From: DASWJS01 sp036397035 | Lineage (GTDB): Bacteria; Actinomycetota; AC-67 | Assembly: GCA_036397035.1 (NCBI GenBank) | Contig: DASWJS010000031.1 | Coordinates: 62,001 to 126,000, forward strand | Reading direction: 5' to 3' | Length of the DNA: 64,000 nt | Notes under the pieces: generated by a model | What the model saw: the letters and a program-made list of their open reading frames with translations, nothing else | Told to the model about the DNA's origin: nothing | Database searches by the model: none | Made by a program: the position numbers and the translations under genes | In this document: piece after piece, positions 28,134 through 35,920 of the stretch | How positions within the stretch are numbered: the stretch's first letter is position 1 | Layout: each line of letters opens with the position of its first letter

Positions 28134-29380
28134 GCGCGGAGGCGACGCCGGAACCGCGGCGCGACGGATCGCGCCGGATCGTGCCGTGGACGGTGCTCGT
28201 CACCGCGGCCGTGGCGCTGCTGGCCGGGTACCTGCTCAAGGAGCGGTGCACGCGTCACGAATGGGATGGCTACCAGTTCCGGACGTCCTGCTACAACGAC
28301 ATCTACGCGCTCTACTTCCATCGAGGCCTCGATCGCGAGCCCGTGCCCTACGTCAACGGCGACGGCGAGCTGAGCGAGAACGAGGTCGGCGACTTGGAGT
28401 ACCCGGTCGTGACCGGCTTCTACATCGGGACGGTCGCGCTCGTGACGTCGACGCCGAACTCCTACTTCCAAGTGACCGCGGCGGGTCTCGCATTGGCCGG
28501 CATGCTCGCGGTGGGCGGGCTTCTGCTGCTCGCGCGCGACCCGGCGCGCGTGCTGACGGTCGCGGCCGGCTCCTCGCTCGTGCTCTACGCATTCCACAAC
28601 TGGGACCTGCTCGCCGTGATGTTCATGGTGGCGGGTCTGGTGGCGTTCCGGATGCGCAAGGACGTGCCGGCGGGGGCCCTCATCGGGCTGGGCGCGGCGG
28701 CGAAGGTCTTCCCGGGGCTGATCCTTCCCGCGCTGGTTCTCGCCCGGCGGCGCGAGGAGCGACGATGGCCGGTCGAGATGATCGTGGCGAGCGCCTTCGG
28801 CTTCATCCTGCCGAATGCGCCGGTCCTGGCGGCGAACCCGGCCGGCTGGCTCGTCCCGTGGCGGTTCCAGGGCACACGCTTTCCCAACTTCGAGACGAGC
28901 TGGTACTTCGTCTACAAGCACCTCGGCAACGGCGAGCCGTTTTGGGGCGAGACCTATCCCGGCCTGACGAGCATGCTCGCGGGCGGGCTGTTCCTGGCCG
29001 GCGCGGGCCTGCTGCTGTGGCGCGAGTCGAAGCGCGTGCGGTTCCGGCCCTACGCGACCTCGTTCGGGCTGCTGCTGGTGTTCCTGCTGACCGCGAAGGT
29101 CTACTCGCCCCAGTTCTCGCTGTGGGTGCTCCCGTTCTTCGCGCTCGTGCGCGTGCGCTGGTATGCGTGGCTCGCGTTCCTGATCACCGACGCCGCGGTC
29201 TGGGCCGCGATCAGCGCCTACTTCCTCGCGGCGAGCGGGCGGGCCGGCGCGACGCTCGTCCTGGTCGAGGTCGCCGTCGTGGCTCGCTACCTCGTGCTGG
29301 CCTGGCTCCTGTGGCTGAGCCGCCGTGCCGACGAGAACGTCGCCCCGGCCGTCCTGCCCGAGCCGGCCATGGCAACCTAG
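28130..29380 (+). CDS. GT87-type mannosyltransferase, polytopic
   Basis: 416 residues with about ten membrane helices. It resembles GT87/DUF2029 enzymes that use polyprenyl-phosphate-mannose on the outer side of the membrane. Loop residues after the first helix (DIYALYF, with an acidic stretch before DLEYPV) fit the GT-C catalytic loop. GTG 28130 overlaps the ponA stop (GTGA). Same place as Rv0051. Likely glycosylates an envelope lipid or protein; the acceptor is unknown. Confidence 0.85.
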   Translation: MSAEATPEPRRDGSRRIVPWTVLVTAAVALLAGYLLKERCTRHEWDGYQFRTSCYNDIYALYFHRGLDREPVPYVNGDGELSENEVGDLEYPVVTGFYIGTVALVTSTPNSYFQVTAAGLALAGMLAVGGLLLLARDPARVLTVAAGSSLVLYAFHNWDLLAVMFMVAGLVAFRMRKDVPAGALIGLGAAAKVFPGLILPALVLARRREERRWPVEMIVASAFGFILPNAPVLAANPAGWLVPWRFQGTRFPNFETSWYFVYKHLGNGEPFWGETYPGLTSMLAGGLFLAGAGLLLWRESKRVRFRPYATSFGLLLVFLLTAKVYSPQFSLWVLPFFALVRVRWYAWLAFLITDAAVWAAISAYFLAASGRAGATLVLVEVAVVARYLVLAWLLWLSRRADENVAPAVLPEPAMAT

Positions 29381-29401
29381 CCCGCACGCCCCGGGTTTGA
29401 T

Positions 29402-29425
29402 GCATAACGTTATGCGTTATACACT
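29402..29425 (+). promoter_or_regulatory. higBA promoter and HigA operator palindrome
   Basis: GCATAACGTTATGC (29402-29415) is a perfect 14-bp palindrome, followed by another GCGTTAT half-site (29414-29420) and the -10 TACACT (29420-29425), whose last T lies 7 nt before the higB GTG. The antitoxin presumably binds here and blocks the promoter. Confidence 0.8.
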
Positions 29426-29431
29426 CCCGGG

Positions 29432-29713
29432 GTGATTCGGAGCTTTCGAGGTCGCGATGCCGAGCGTCTCTTCAACCGGGAACCGGCTCGGTCGGTTCCC
29501 CCGAGTCTGCAGCGCGTCGCGTTCCGGAAGCTTCGAATGCTCCACCGAGCGACGATACTGGGTGACCTGCGAGTCCCTCCCGGCAATCGACTGGAGGCGC
29601 TGCGCGGCAGTCGAAAGGGTCAGCACAGTATCCGCGTGAACGACCAGTTTCGGATTTGCTTTACATGGAAGGCTGGCGACGCATTCGACGTTGAGATCGT
29701 GGACTATCACTGA
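29432..29713 (+). CDS. higB: HigB/RelE-type mRNA interferase toxin
   Basis: 93 residues of the RelE/ParE fold, HigB (GraT) type. Toxins of this class cut mRNA on the ribosome. Conserved parts are LRVPPGNRLEALRGSRKG and the ending SIRVNDQFRICF. GTG 29432 is a leaderless start. The antitoxin gene follows 9 bp after its stop, the toxin-first order normal for HigBA. Confidence 0.92.
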   Translation: MIRSFRGRDAERLFNREPARSVPPSLQRVAFRKLRMLHRATILGDLRVPPGNRLEALRGSRKGQHSIRVNDQFRICFTWKAGDAFDVEIVDYH

Positions 29714-29722
29714 GGTGATGTG

Positions 29723-30028
29723 ATGAGCACAAAGAAGATGGCGCCACTCCACCCGGGCGAGGTGCTCCTCGAGGAGTTTTTGCTTCCTCTGTCGTTGAGC
29801 CAGAACGCGCTCGGCCGTGCGCTCGGGGTTCCCCCCAGGAGAATCAACGAGATCGTTCATAGAGCCCGGCGGGTCACGGCCGATACGGCGCTTCGGCTCG
29901 CCCGTTTCTTCGGTACGTCACCGGAGTTCTGGCTCGGATTGCAAATGGATTACGACCTCGATCAGGAGAGCGACCGGCTTGAGAAGCGGCTCGAGCGAGA
30001 AGTCGTGCCGTATCGGGACGCGGGATAA
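29723..30028 (+). CDS. higA: HigA-type antitoxin
   Basis: 101 residues with an HTH of the HigA/VapA (Xre) class: HPGEVLLEEFLLPLSLSQ, then LGVPPRRINEIVHRARRVT, and the closing FWLGLQMDYDL. It neutralises HigB and represses the operon. ATG 29723 follows GAGGTG; a GTG one codon earlier is possible. Ends 21 bp before the convergent methyltransferase stop. Confidence 0.93.
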   Translation: MSTKKMAPLHPGEVLLEEFLLPLSLSQNALGRALGVPPRRINEIVHRARRVTADTALRLARFFGTSPEFWLGLQMDYDLDQESDRLEKRLEREVVPYRDAG

Positions 30029-30049
30029 GCGCGCGGGCTTTCGTCCCTG

Positions 30050-30928
30050 CTAGCCCGCGCGGGGCCGAGGCGCGCGCGCGACTCCGATGAGGCAGAACGA
30101 CTCCTCCGCCGGCGCGCGCGCCTCGAAGTCTTGGGCCAGGATCGCGTTGAGCGCCGCGTCGAGGTCCACGACGGGAATGCCCATCAACCTGCGCGCGACG
30201 GGCCGCAGCCGCACGCGGACGGGGCCGGGGAGCTTGGCCAGCAGGCGTTCGAGCCGCTCGAGCTTCGGCCGCACGCGGTCCTGTCCGGCCTCGGCCGCAC
30301 GCATCGCGCGCACGCGCGGCGAGGACTCGACGTAGAACATGCCGAGCAGCTCGACGTCGCCGAAGTGCCTGCCGAGCGCCTCGCGCAGCGCGGAGGCGGT
30401 GAAGTCGCGCAGGTGGAATTCGTTGTCGGCTTCTTCGGGACCCATCTGGTCGATATTGGGTGTCGCGACGTAGTGCCAGCCGTCCGGCTTCAGCGCTCGC
30501 GCGATCCCGCCCAGGTGCTCGTCGGTGTCGGTGAAGTGCTCGATCACTTGCAGCGAGGAAACGGCGTCGAAGGAACCGGGCGCGAACGGGAGGCGCTGCG
30601 CGTCGCAGACCAGCCAGGCGACCCGGTCCGATCCGTACGTCGACCGGGCGTGCGCGACCGCGTCCTCGGCGTAATCGCACGCGACGACGAACGATGCCTT
30701 CGTGGCGAGCTGCGCGGCGCCGTAGCCTTCGCCGCACCCCACGTCGGCGACTCGGTCGCCCTGCCCGATGCGCGCGAGCAGGTCGTCGTAACCGAACTTG
30801 TGCGCCTGGAAGCACCAGGCCCACTCGGGCCGGTCCGGTAGGACGCGCTCGCCGGTGAAGCCGAGCGGCGAGCCGTGCTCGTGCATCCCGTGGCGGTGGG
30901 TGTCGTGCGCTCGCTCGCCGGTCGTCAT
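30050..30928 (-). CDS. Class I SAM-dependent methyltransferase
   Basis: 292 residues. SAM-binding motif I VADVGCGEGYG near residue 60, and motif IV region FDAVSSLQVIEHF near 118, typical of UbiE/COQ5-like small-molecule methyltransferases. Substrate unknown. ATG 30928 lies 9 nt after TAGGAT, so it can be made from a leaderless mRNA; a structured, terminated RNA lies further upstream on the same strand (30986-31078). Confidence 0.88.
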   Translation of the reverse strand: MTTGERAHDTHRHGMHEHGSPLGFTGERVLPDRPEWAWCFQAHKFGYDDLLARIGQGDRVADVGCGEGYGAAQLATKASFVVACDYAEDAVAHARSTYGSDRVAWLVCDAQRLPFAPGSFDAVSSLQVIEHFTDTDEHLGGIARALKPDGWHYVATPNIDQMGPEEADNEFHLRDFTASALREALGRHFGDVELLGMFYVESSPRVRAMRAAEAGQDRVRPKLERLERLLAKLPGPVRVRLRPVARRLMGIPVVDLDAALNAILAQDFEARAPAEESFCLIGVARAPRPRAG

Positions 30929-30985
30929 CGGCGGCGATCCTACGCGATGGTTCTCGCGGCGCTCGGGCGAGTCGAGCGCGGCTCG

Positions 30986-31078
30986 GAAAAGGACCGAGCC
31001 GCCCATTGGCGGGCGGCTCGACAGGGGGGAACCTTGTCCTGGCCCTTGCGGGCCTGTCCTTCCGGTGCCAGCATCGTA
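30986..31078 (-). ncRNA. Candidate structured leader or small RNA with terminator
   Basis: Read on the minus strand: a -10 like TACGAT (31078-31073), a GACAGG/CCTGTC pairing (31058-31053 with 31025-31020), inside it GGCCC-GCAA-GGGCC with a GNRA tetraloop (31054-31041), and then a perfect 10-bp GC stem (31020-31011 with 31004-30995, 6-nt loop) followed by GTCCTTTTC. That is aptamer-like structure plus an intrinsic terminator. I cannot match it to a known riboswitch class. It fills most of the 332-bp gap between 30928 and 31261. Confidence 0.5.
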
Positions 31079-31260
31079 CGCAACCGCGGACATGCCATCT
31101 ATAGTCCAAAGGGACCATTTTCATTTGGGTCCATTCCCGGACGCACGTCGTGAATCTTCCGTGCCCGCCGCGTTCATTGTTTCTTTCTGCGTGGCGAGCG
31201 TGCCGACGAGCGCACCCCATGCCGACTTGCACCCAGCGTCGCGACTAGCATCCTCGCGTC

Positions 31261-31698
31261 ATGGCGAAGCGCACCGACCCCCGGATCGTCGCCGGCGCGC
31301 TGCTCGCGCTCGGGCTTGCGGGCGGCGTCCTGGTCTATCGGGCAGGCGCAACGATCGCCGAGCGGGATCGGGCCGCGGTGCTCGAATGGCAGCGGGAAGC
31401 AGGCGCGATCCTGCGCGAGCCGATCGGCGCATTCTTCGACGACGATCGGGACGTGGACGCGGTGCTGTTCGCGGACGCCGCCGGAGCGCTGAGGGCGCTC
31501 GCGCCACCGGACGTCATGCGACCGACGGCGGAGGCGTTCGAGCACTGGCTCTCGGCCGCCGCTCGCGACGGCGACGAGGATGCCACCGCGGCGTACACGA
31601 CGGCCTACGACGCGCTCGTCACGGTTCGATGCCGCGCGCGACTGCCCACCTGCGACGACCCGCCCTCGCTGTTCGTCCGCCCCATCGAGATCGGTTGA
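31261..31698 (+). CDS. Small membrane-anchored protein, unknown
   Basis: 145 residues with an N-terminal signal anchor (about 9-30) and a mostly helical, acidic outer part containing two cysteines near the end. No family recognised. ATG 31261 follows TAGCAT by 10 nt. A good terminator stands just after its stop. Confidence 0.7.
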   Translation: MAKRTDPRIVAGALLALGLAGGVLVYRAGATIAERDRAAVLEWQREAGAILREPIGAFFDDDRDVDAVLFADAAGALRALAPPDVMRPTAEAFEHWLSAAARDGDEDATAAYTTAYDALVTVRCRARLPTCDDPPSLFVRPIEIG

Positions 31699-31705
31699 CG
31701 AAATG

Positions 31706-31732
31706 AAAGAGCGGAAACGAACTCCGCTCTTT
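31706..31732 (+). terminator. Intrinsic terminator after 31261-31698
   Basis: AAAGAGCGGA, 7-nt loop, TCCGCTCTTT: a perfect 10-bp stem with A/T-rich ends, able to work in both directions. It separates the plus-strand gene from the convergent antitoxin gene. Confidence 0.8.
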
Positions 31733-31785
31733 CGCGGCGGAGCCTTCCGTGGCGCCACGGGTGCTCCCCTGCGTGCCGTCCCACC

Positions 31786-32142
31786 TCACTCCGTTCCTGG
31801 CCCGACCCAAGCGATGACCAATTCCCTGGTGGGTTTCTCCCGGGGCCCGCTCTCGAAGCCGAACACGAAACGAACGCCCAAGGCCTCGGCGACCCGCTGC
31901 AGAGTCTCCACGCTGGTCTTGTGGCGGCCGCTCTCCAGCCTGGAGATGGCCGAATGGCTGGTGCCGACGCGGCGCGCGAGTTCCTGCTGAGAGATGCCGA
32001 GCACCGCTCTGTGCTTGATCACCAGACGCGCGAGTTGCTCGAACTGGGTCAAACGTTGCTGTTCAGCCCGGTAGGCTCCGCTCGCGGCAGCGCGCCTGCG
32101 CCGGGCCTGCTGGGTCGTCGTGCCGACCGGGCTCCTCGGCAT
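31786..32142 (-). CDS. Xre-family antitoxin (HigA-like)
   Basis: 118 residues. Basic N-terminus, then an HTH: LGISQQELARRVGTSHSAIS and a following SRLESGRHKTS, then a C-terminal strand. It pairs with the Gp49-like toxin encoded just upstream at 32211-32612. ATG 32142 follows AGGAGGTG. An inverted repeat (32174-32189) lies in the 68-bp gap to the toxin gene, so the antitoxin may have an additional, self-controlled promoter. Confidence 0.88.
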   Translation of the reverse strand: MPRSPVGTTTQQARRRRAAASGAYRAEQQRLTQFEQLARLVIKHRAVLGISQQELARRVGTSHSAISRLESGRHKTSVETLQRVAEALGVRFVFGFESGPREKPTRELVIAWVGPGTE

Positions 32143-32173
32143 CTCTAAGCACCTCCTGTGGGTGAGCGGCATG

Positions 32174-32189
32174 TTATCAGTATTGATAA
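32174..32189. promoter_or_regulatory. Inverted repeat upstream of antitoxin, probable operator
   Basis: TTATCA, 4-bp spacer GTAT, TGATAA. It lies 32 bp upstream of the antitoxin start, inside the toxin-antitoxin gap, in unusually A/T-rich DNA for this genome. Confidence 0.65.
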
Positions 32190-32210
32190 GGCTACGCCAG
32201 CCCGAGTCCC

Positions 32211-32612
32211 TCACGGAGCATCGTGACCGGCTGCCCGAGGAGGCCGCCGCCTGGGAGCATCCATGCGCTCGCGGAAGTCCTTCCATCTCGCCTCGGCGAT
32301 GTCGATCTCGGCCTGGGGGACATCGCCGGAGTTCTTGCGGAAGATGTGCAGCAGGACGATGAGGTTGCGCGAGCGCCTGTACAGGACGCGGTACAGCTCT
32401 CGGCCGTAATGGCACCTCAATTCCCGCAGTTCACCGCGGATCTGCGAGCTGTGCGGGAACGGAAGGTGCGGATCGGATGGCGTGAGCAGGTTGAGGCGGT
32501 CGATCTGGTTGTCCAGCACCACCCGCCGCTTGACGGACAACCCATCGATGAACCGATCGACGGGCTCGGACCCGTCGGGAGCGCAGTAGTACACGGCCTG
32601 GAGACTAGCCAC
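32211..32612 (-). CDS. Phage-derived Gp49-like/HigB toxin
   Basis: 133 residues of the RelE superfamily, Gp49-like branch. Landmarks: AVYYCAPDGSEPVDRFIDGL at the front, IRGELRELRCHYGRELYRVLY in the middle, then VLLHIFRKNS. GTG 32612 is chosen because family similarity begins there and TACCCT ends 9 nt upstream; an in-frame ATG at 32657 adds a stretch without similarity. Toxin-first order with the Xre antitoxin. Confidence 0.87.
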   Translation of the reverse strand: MASLQAVYYCAPDGSEPVDRFIDGLSVKRRVVLDNQIDRLNLLTPSDPHLPFPHSSQIRGELRELRCHYGRELYRVLYRRSRNLIVLLHIFRKNSGDVPQAEIDIAEARWKDFRERMDAPRRRPPRAAGHDAP

Positions 32613-32754
32613 GAGAGCCGAGGGTATCGGGGACCACCGACAGGACCCCCGGAGCATGGGTGGAGGAACTGACCAGCTGCCATGTGTGCGGACGGCGACG
32701 TTGATGGCCTGAAACCGTTGGCCAACCAGCGACGATCCGGCGTCACCGCGACGA

Positions 32755-34269
32755 TCAAAGCCCGAGGATCTGGAACCAGAACTTCTGCTCTTTGGTGGGC
32801 ACTTGGTCGACGTGGATGAACTTGGTCTCTTGATACTCGTTCAGCCCGTAGATCCCAAGCTCGCGCCCGATACCCGACTGCTTGTAGCCGCCGAAGGGCG
32901 CGTAGGAGTTGATCATGTGGTAGTCGTTGATCCACACCATGCCCGTGCGCAAGCGCTTGGCGACGCCGAGCGCGCGCGGCACGTCGCGCGACCACACGCC
33001 CCCGCCCAACCCGTAGATGCTGTCGTTGGCCATCGCGATCGCGTCCTCGACGGAGTCGTAGCGGATCACCGAAAGCACCGGCCCGAAGATCTCCTCCTGC
33101 GCGATGCGCATGTCGTTGCCGACGTCGGTGAAGATCGTGGGGCGGTAATAGAAGCCGCCCTCGCACCCGGGGACCTCGACGCGCTCGCCGCCCGTGACGA
33201 GCTTCGCGCCTTGGTCGAGCCCGACCTGGACGTAGCGCTCGACCGTCTCGCATTGCGTCCGGTTCACCAACGGCCCCATGTCGCTGCCGAAGTCCAGCGC
33301 CGAGCCGATCGTGAGCGACTCGGCCGCCTCGACCAGCCGCGCGATGACCTCGTCGTGTAACGAGGACGGGACGAACAGCCGCGTGCCGGAGTGGCAGATC
33401 TGTCCCTGGTGAAGGAAGGTCGCCCACAGCGACCCCGGCACCGCGATGTCGAGGTCGGCGTCGTCGAGCATGATGTTCGCGCTCTTGCCGCCCAGCTCCA
33501 GCGTCACCTTCTTGATGGTCTGCGACGCAAGCGCCATGACGCGCCGGCCGACCTCGGTCGAGCCGGTGAAGGCGACCTTGTCCACCAAGGGGTTCGTGGC
33601 CAGCTCCTCGCCGACCTCGGCGCCGGGGCCGGGCACGACGTTGATCGTCCCGGGCGGGAACAGCCCGGTCTCGTTCATGATCCGTGCGAATTCCAGCGTC
33701 GACTGCGGCGTGTAGGTCGCCGGCTTGATCACGACGGCGTTGCCCATCGCGAGCGCCGGCGCCACCTTCCAGATCATCAGGATGAACGGGAAGTTCCACG
33801 GCGTGATGGCCGCGCAGACGCCGATCGGCTCGCGCCGCGCGACGCCCCAACTGGTGGCCGGGAAGTCGTTGAACGGAAGCTGCTCGTGCTCGTCGAGCCG
33901 GCCGGCCAGCTCGGCGGTCACGCGCCAGTTCTCGACCCCGACAGCGATCGAGAACAGGTTCGCCATGCGCAGCGTGTGCCCGGCGTCCTCGGCCTCGATC
34001 TGCGCGAGGTCGGGCACGCGGTCGCGCAAGACCTCGAAGGCCTGCAGCATGCGCGCGGAGCGCTCCTTGAACGACAGGCTGCTCCAGGCGCCGGCGTCGA
34101 ACGAGCGCCGCGCGGCCTCGACGGCGCGCCGGACGTCGGCGGGCGCGGCTCGCGCGACGCGACCGGCAACCTCGCCGGTGGAGGGGTTGACGGAGTCGAA
34201 CGTCTCGCCCGATTCCGCATCGGCCCACTCGCCGTCGATGAAGAGCTTGTATTCGCGCAGCGTGCTCAC
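32755..34269 (-). CDS. Aldehyde dehydrogenase, NAD(P)-dependent
   Basis: 504 residues. Oxidises aldehydes to acids. Catalytic Cys near 292 in GQICHSGTR, general-base Glu in LELGGKSA near 258, NAD-fold FTGSTEVGR, and ITPWNFPF near 156. Closest in pattern to betaine/gamma-aminobutyraldehyde-type enzymes; substrate not certain. GTG 34269 has a weak GAAGG immediately before it. It lies 67 bp downstream of a small Cys-rich ORF and may share its transcript. Confidence 0.93.
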   Translation of the reverse strand: MSTLREYKLFIDGEWADAESGETFDSVNPSTGEVAGRVARAAPADVRRAVEAARRSFDAGAWSSLSFKERSARMLQAFEVLRDRVPDLAQIEAEDAGHTLRMANLFSIAVGVENWRVTAELAGRLDEHEQLPFNDFPATSWGVARREPIGVCAAITPWNFPFILMIWKVAPALAMGNAVVIKPATYTPQSTLEFARIMNETGLFPPGTINVVPGPGAEVGEELATNPLVDKVAFTGSTEVGRRVMALASQTIKKVTLELGGKSANIMLDDADLDIAVPGSLWATFLHQGQICHSGTRLFVPSSLHDEVIARLVEAAESLTIGSALDFGSDMGPLVNRTQCETVERYVQVGLDQGAKLVTGGERVEVPGCEGGFYYRPTIFTDVGNDMRIAQEEIFGPVLSVIRYDSVEDAIAMANDSIYGLGGGVWSRDVPRALGVAKRLRTGMVWINDYHMINSYAPFGGYKQSGIGRELGIYGLNEYQETKFIHVDQVPTKEQKFWFQILGL

Positions 34270-34336
34270 CCCTTCGTCAATCGTGGTGATGATCCTCCTC
34301 CGTGCCGGCCCGACCGGGCGGCTCGTCGGGACCCTT

Positions 34337-34483
34337 TCAACACCCCGGTTGACCGTGATGCCCGCAACATTGGTGTCCGCGCAGCCGTGAAGACAGGTTC
34401 TTCATCAGCAGGCGGGCGCGCGGGCCGACCCGAAGCTCGGAGTCCCGCCAGTTCCTGTATCCGGTCTTGATCTCGTCTTTCAT
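34337..34483 (-). CDS. 48-residue Cys-rich small protein
   Basis: Reads MKDEIKTGYRNWRDSELRVG, then basic residues, ending in CCGHHGQPGC before the TGA. Three cysteines and two histidines within the last ten residues suggest metal binding or a modified peptide tail. The ATG at 34483 is exactly 7 nt downstream of TAGCAT (34495-34490), the leaderless pattern of this genome, which argues it is a true gene despite its size. The aldehyde dehydrogenase gene follows. I recall similar Cys-Cys-Gly tails in small actinobacterial proteins but can give no function. Confidence 0.6.
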   Translation of the reverse strand: MKDEIKTGYRNWRDSELRVGPRARLLMKNLSSRLRGHQCCGHHGQPGC

Positions 34484-34543
34484 GCGGCGATGCTACCCCG
34501 GGCGCGCTGCGGACGGCGTGGCGCACCCCCTATCATCCTCGCC

Positions 34544-35263
34544 ATGGGAACGCCTTCCGCCGGTGCTCCGGCCCGGGGAACGTCTGCCGTCGTGCGGCTC
34601 GCGATCGCTGCGACGTGCGCGGCGTTCCTCGCCGGCACAGCGGCGCCGGCCGGGGCCGCGAACGTGGCCGTGGCGCTCAAGGACAACTACGTCGGTCTTC
34701 CGTATCGCCTGATCAACGTGGGCGACACGGTCGTATGGACCAACGAGGGAAGCCAGCGGCACACGGTCGTTTCCTACCCGGACGCGGCCGCGAGCTTCGA
34801 CTCTTCTCCCGACGCCGTCGGCGGCGAGTGCCAGACCCTGCTGGAGACCTACGACTGCATTGAGCCCGGCGAGACCTACGAGGTCAGCTTCGATCAGCCC
34901 GGCATGTTCGAGTACTACTGCAAAGTCTCCGGGCACGCGGATACCTCGGTGCGCCCCGACCCCGACATCAGGGTCGGAACCGAGCAGCCATGCGGGATGT
35001 GCGGGATCATCCAGGTCAAGGAGAAGAGTTCGCCGCGGCCGCTGCCCTCGCGCTCGCGACCCACCGACGAGGCAACTCAAACGGAGGACGAGCGGCCGGC
35101 GAAGAGCCCCACCGAGTCGGCCACGCCGACGGCGCCCGAAGAGACGCTCTCGCCCGACCCCGTCGCTTCGACCGGCGGCGGCGGGCGGCTTGCTGTGGCG
35201 TTCGGCCTGCTGGTCGTGCTCGGCGGCGCCGGATACCTGGTCTGGCGGCGCTTCCTCGCCTGA
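34544..35263 (+). CDS. Cupredoxin (plastocyanin-like) with C-terminal membrane anchor
   Basis: 239 residues: signal peptide (about 1-38, ending AGA), a blue-copper domain (about 40-150) with His in QRHTVV and Cys/His in YYCKVSGH, a Pro/Thr/Glu-rich stalk and a membrane helix at about 215-235. Probably carries electrons at the outer membrane face. ATG 34544 follows TATCAT by 8 nt. A second cupredoxin follows. Confidence 0.88.
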   Translation: MGTPSAGAPARGTSAVVRLAIAATCAAFLAGTAAPAGAANVAVALKDNYVGLPYRLINVGDTVVWTNEGSQRHTVVSYPDAAASFDSSPDAVGGECQTLLETYDCIEPGETYEVSFDQPGMFEYYCKVSGHADTSVRPDPDIRVGTEQPCGMCGIIQVKEKSSPRPLPSRSRPTDEATQTEDERPAKSPTESATPTAPEETLSPDPVASTGGGGRLAVAFGLLVVLGGAGYLVWRRFLA

Positions 35264-35300
35264 GGTGCGTCGCCGGTCCGGCTGAGGTGCGTCGCCGGTC
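35260..35300. repeat. Tandem direct repeat, 19 bp at 22-bp period
   Basis: CTGAGGTGCGTCGCCGGTC occurs at 35260-35278 and exactly again at 35282-35300. The first copy includes the stop codon of the first cupredoxin. It lies just upstream of the -10 of the second, so it may be a slippage duplication or a pair of binding sites. Confidence 0.8.
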
Positions 35301-35322
35301 GCGCGCACCTATCATGCGCGCG

Positions 35323-35664
35323 ATGCCTCGAAAGGTCCTGTCTTCCGCCATCCCCACCGTCGTGACGCTCGCCGCGCTGTTCCTCGTGCTGCCGCGCGGC
35401 GGCGCCGAAGCGACGATCCGGATGACCGACGCGGGCGGCGCGTTCTCCTTCGACCCCGCGGAGGCCGAGCTGCCGGCCGGCAGCCAGCTCGAGTTCGTCA
35501 ACGACACCACGCGGACGCACACGGCGGACTGCCCCGGCTGCCCCTGGCACACGGGCGACGTTCAGCCCGCTCAAAGCGTCGTCGTCGTGGTCGAGCAGCC
35601 GGGCGCCTACTCGTTCGCGTGCCGGTACCACCCTGAGATGACCGGGGTCCTGACCGTATCCTGA
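35323..35664 (+). CDS. Cupredoxin domain protein, secreted
   Basis: 113 residues: signal peptide (about 1-29) and one blue-copper domain. All four type-1 copper ligands are in place: His in RTHTAD, then Cys, His and Met in ACRYHPEM. Also a CPGCPW pair of cysteines. ATG 35323 lies 8 nt after TATCAT; an earlier ATG at 35314 overlaps that hexamer and is unlikely. Likely a partner or paralogue of the preceding gene. Confidence 0.86.
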   Translation: MPRKVLSSAIPTVVTLAALFLVLPRGGAEATIRMTDAGGAFSFDPAEAELPAGSQLEFVNDTTRTHTADCPGCPWHTGDVQPAQSVVVVVEQPGAYSFACRYHPEMTGVLTVS

Positions 35665-35789
35665 GGGGTTGTCCCAGCCCCGGCATAGCCTGGCGGCGTG
35701 CGAACGATCGTGTGGACGGAAGATTCGTCGACTTCGCCCCGAACGGCGCGAAGCGGGATTCCCGGCTGGAGCCGGGGTTCGGCCGCTGC

Positions 35790-35920
35790 TATGCTGCGCC
35801 GCTGCCGGTCGATCCCGATCACGTCGGCCGGCGGCGCACCAAGGCAAGCGCAACGAAGATGGGGACCTCACCCCTGCTCCTCCAGAGTGGAGGGGCCGCT
35901 CAGACCAGAGGAGGTGAGCA
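35790..35920 (+). promoter_or_regulatory. rpsF promoter and 5' leader
   Basis: TATGCT (35790-35795) is a likely -10, giving a leader of about 120 nt. It contains the hairpin CCTCCA-GAG-TGGAGG (35879-35893) shortly before the GAGGTG ribosome site. Leaders of rpsF operons often bind S6:S18 for autoregulation; whether this one does cannot be told by eye. Confidence 0.45.

Noticed and set aside
35669..35920. Short overlapping frames before rpsF
   Set aside because: No start signals or similarity; the stretch fits a promoter and 5' leader better.
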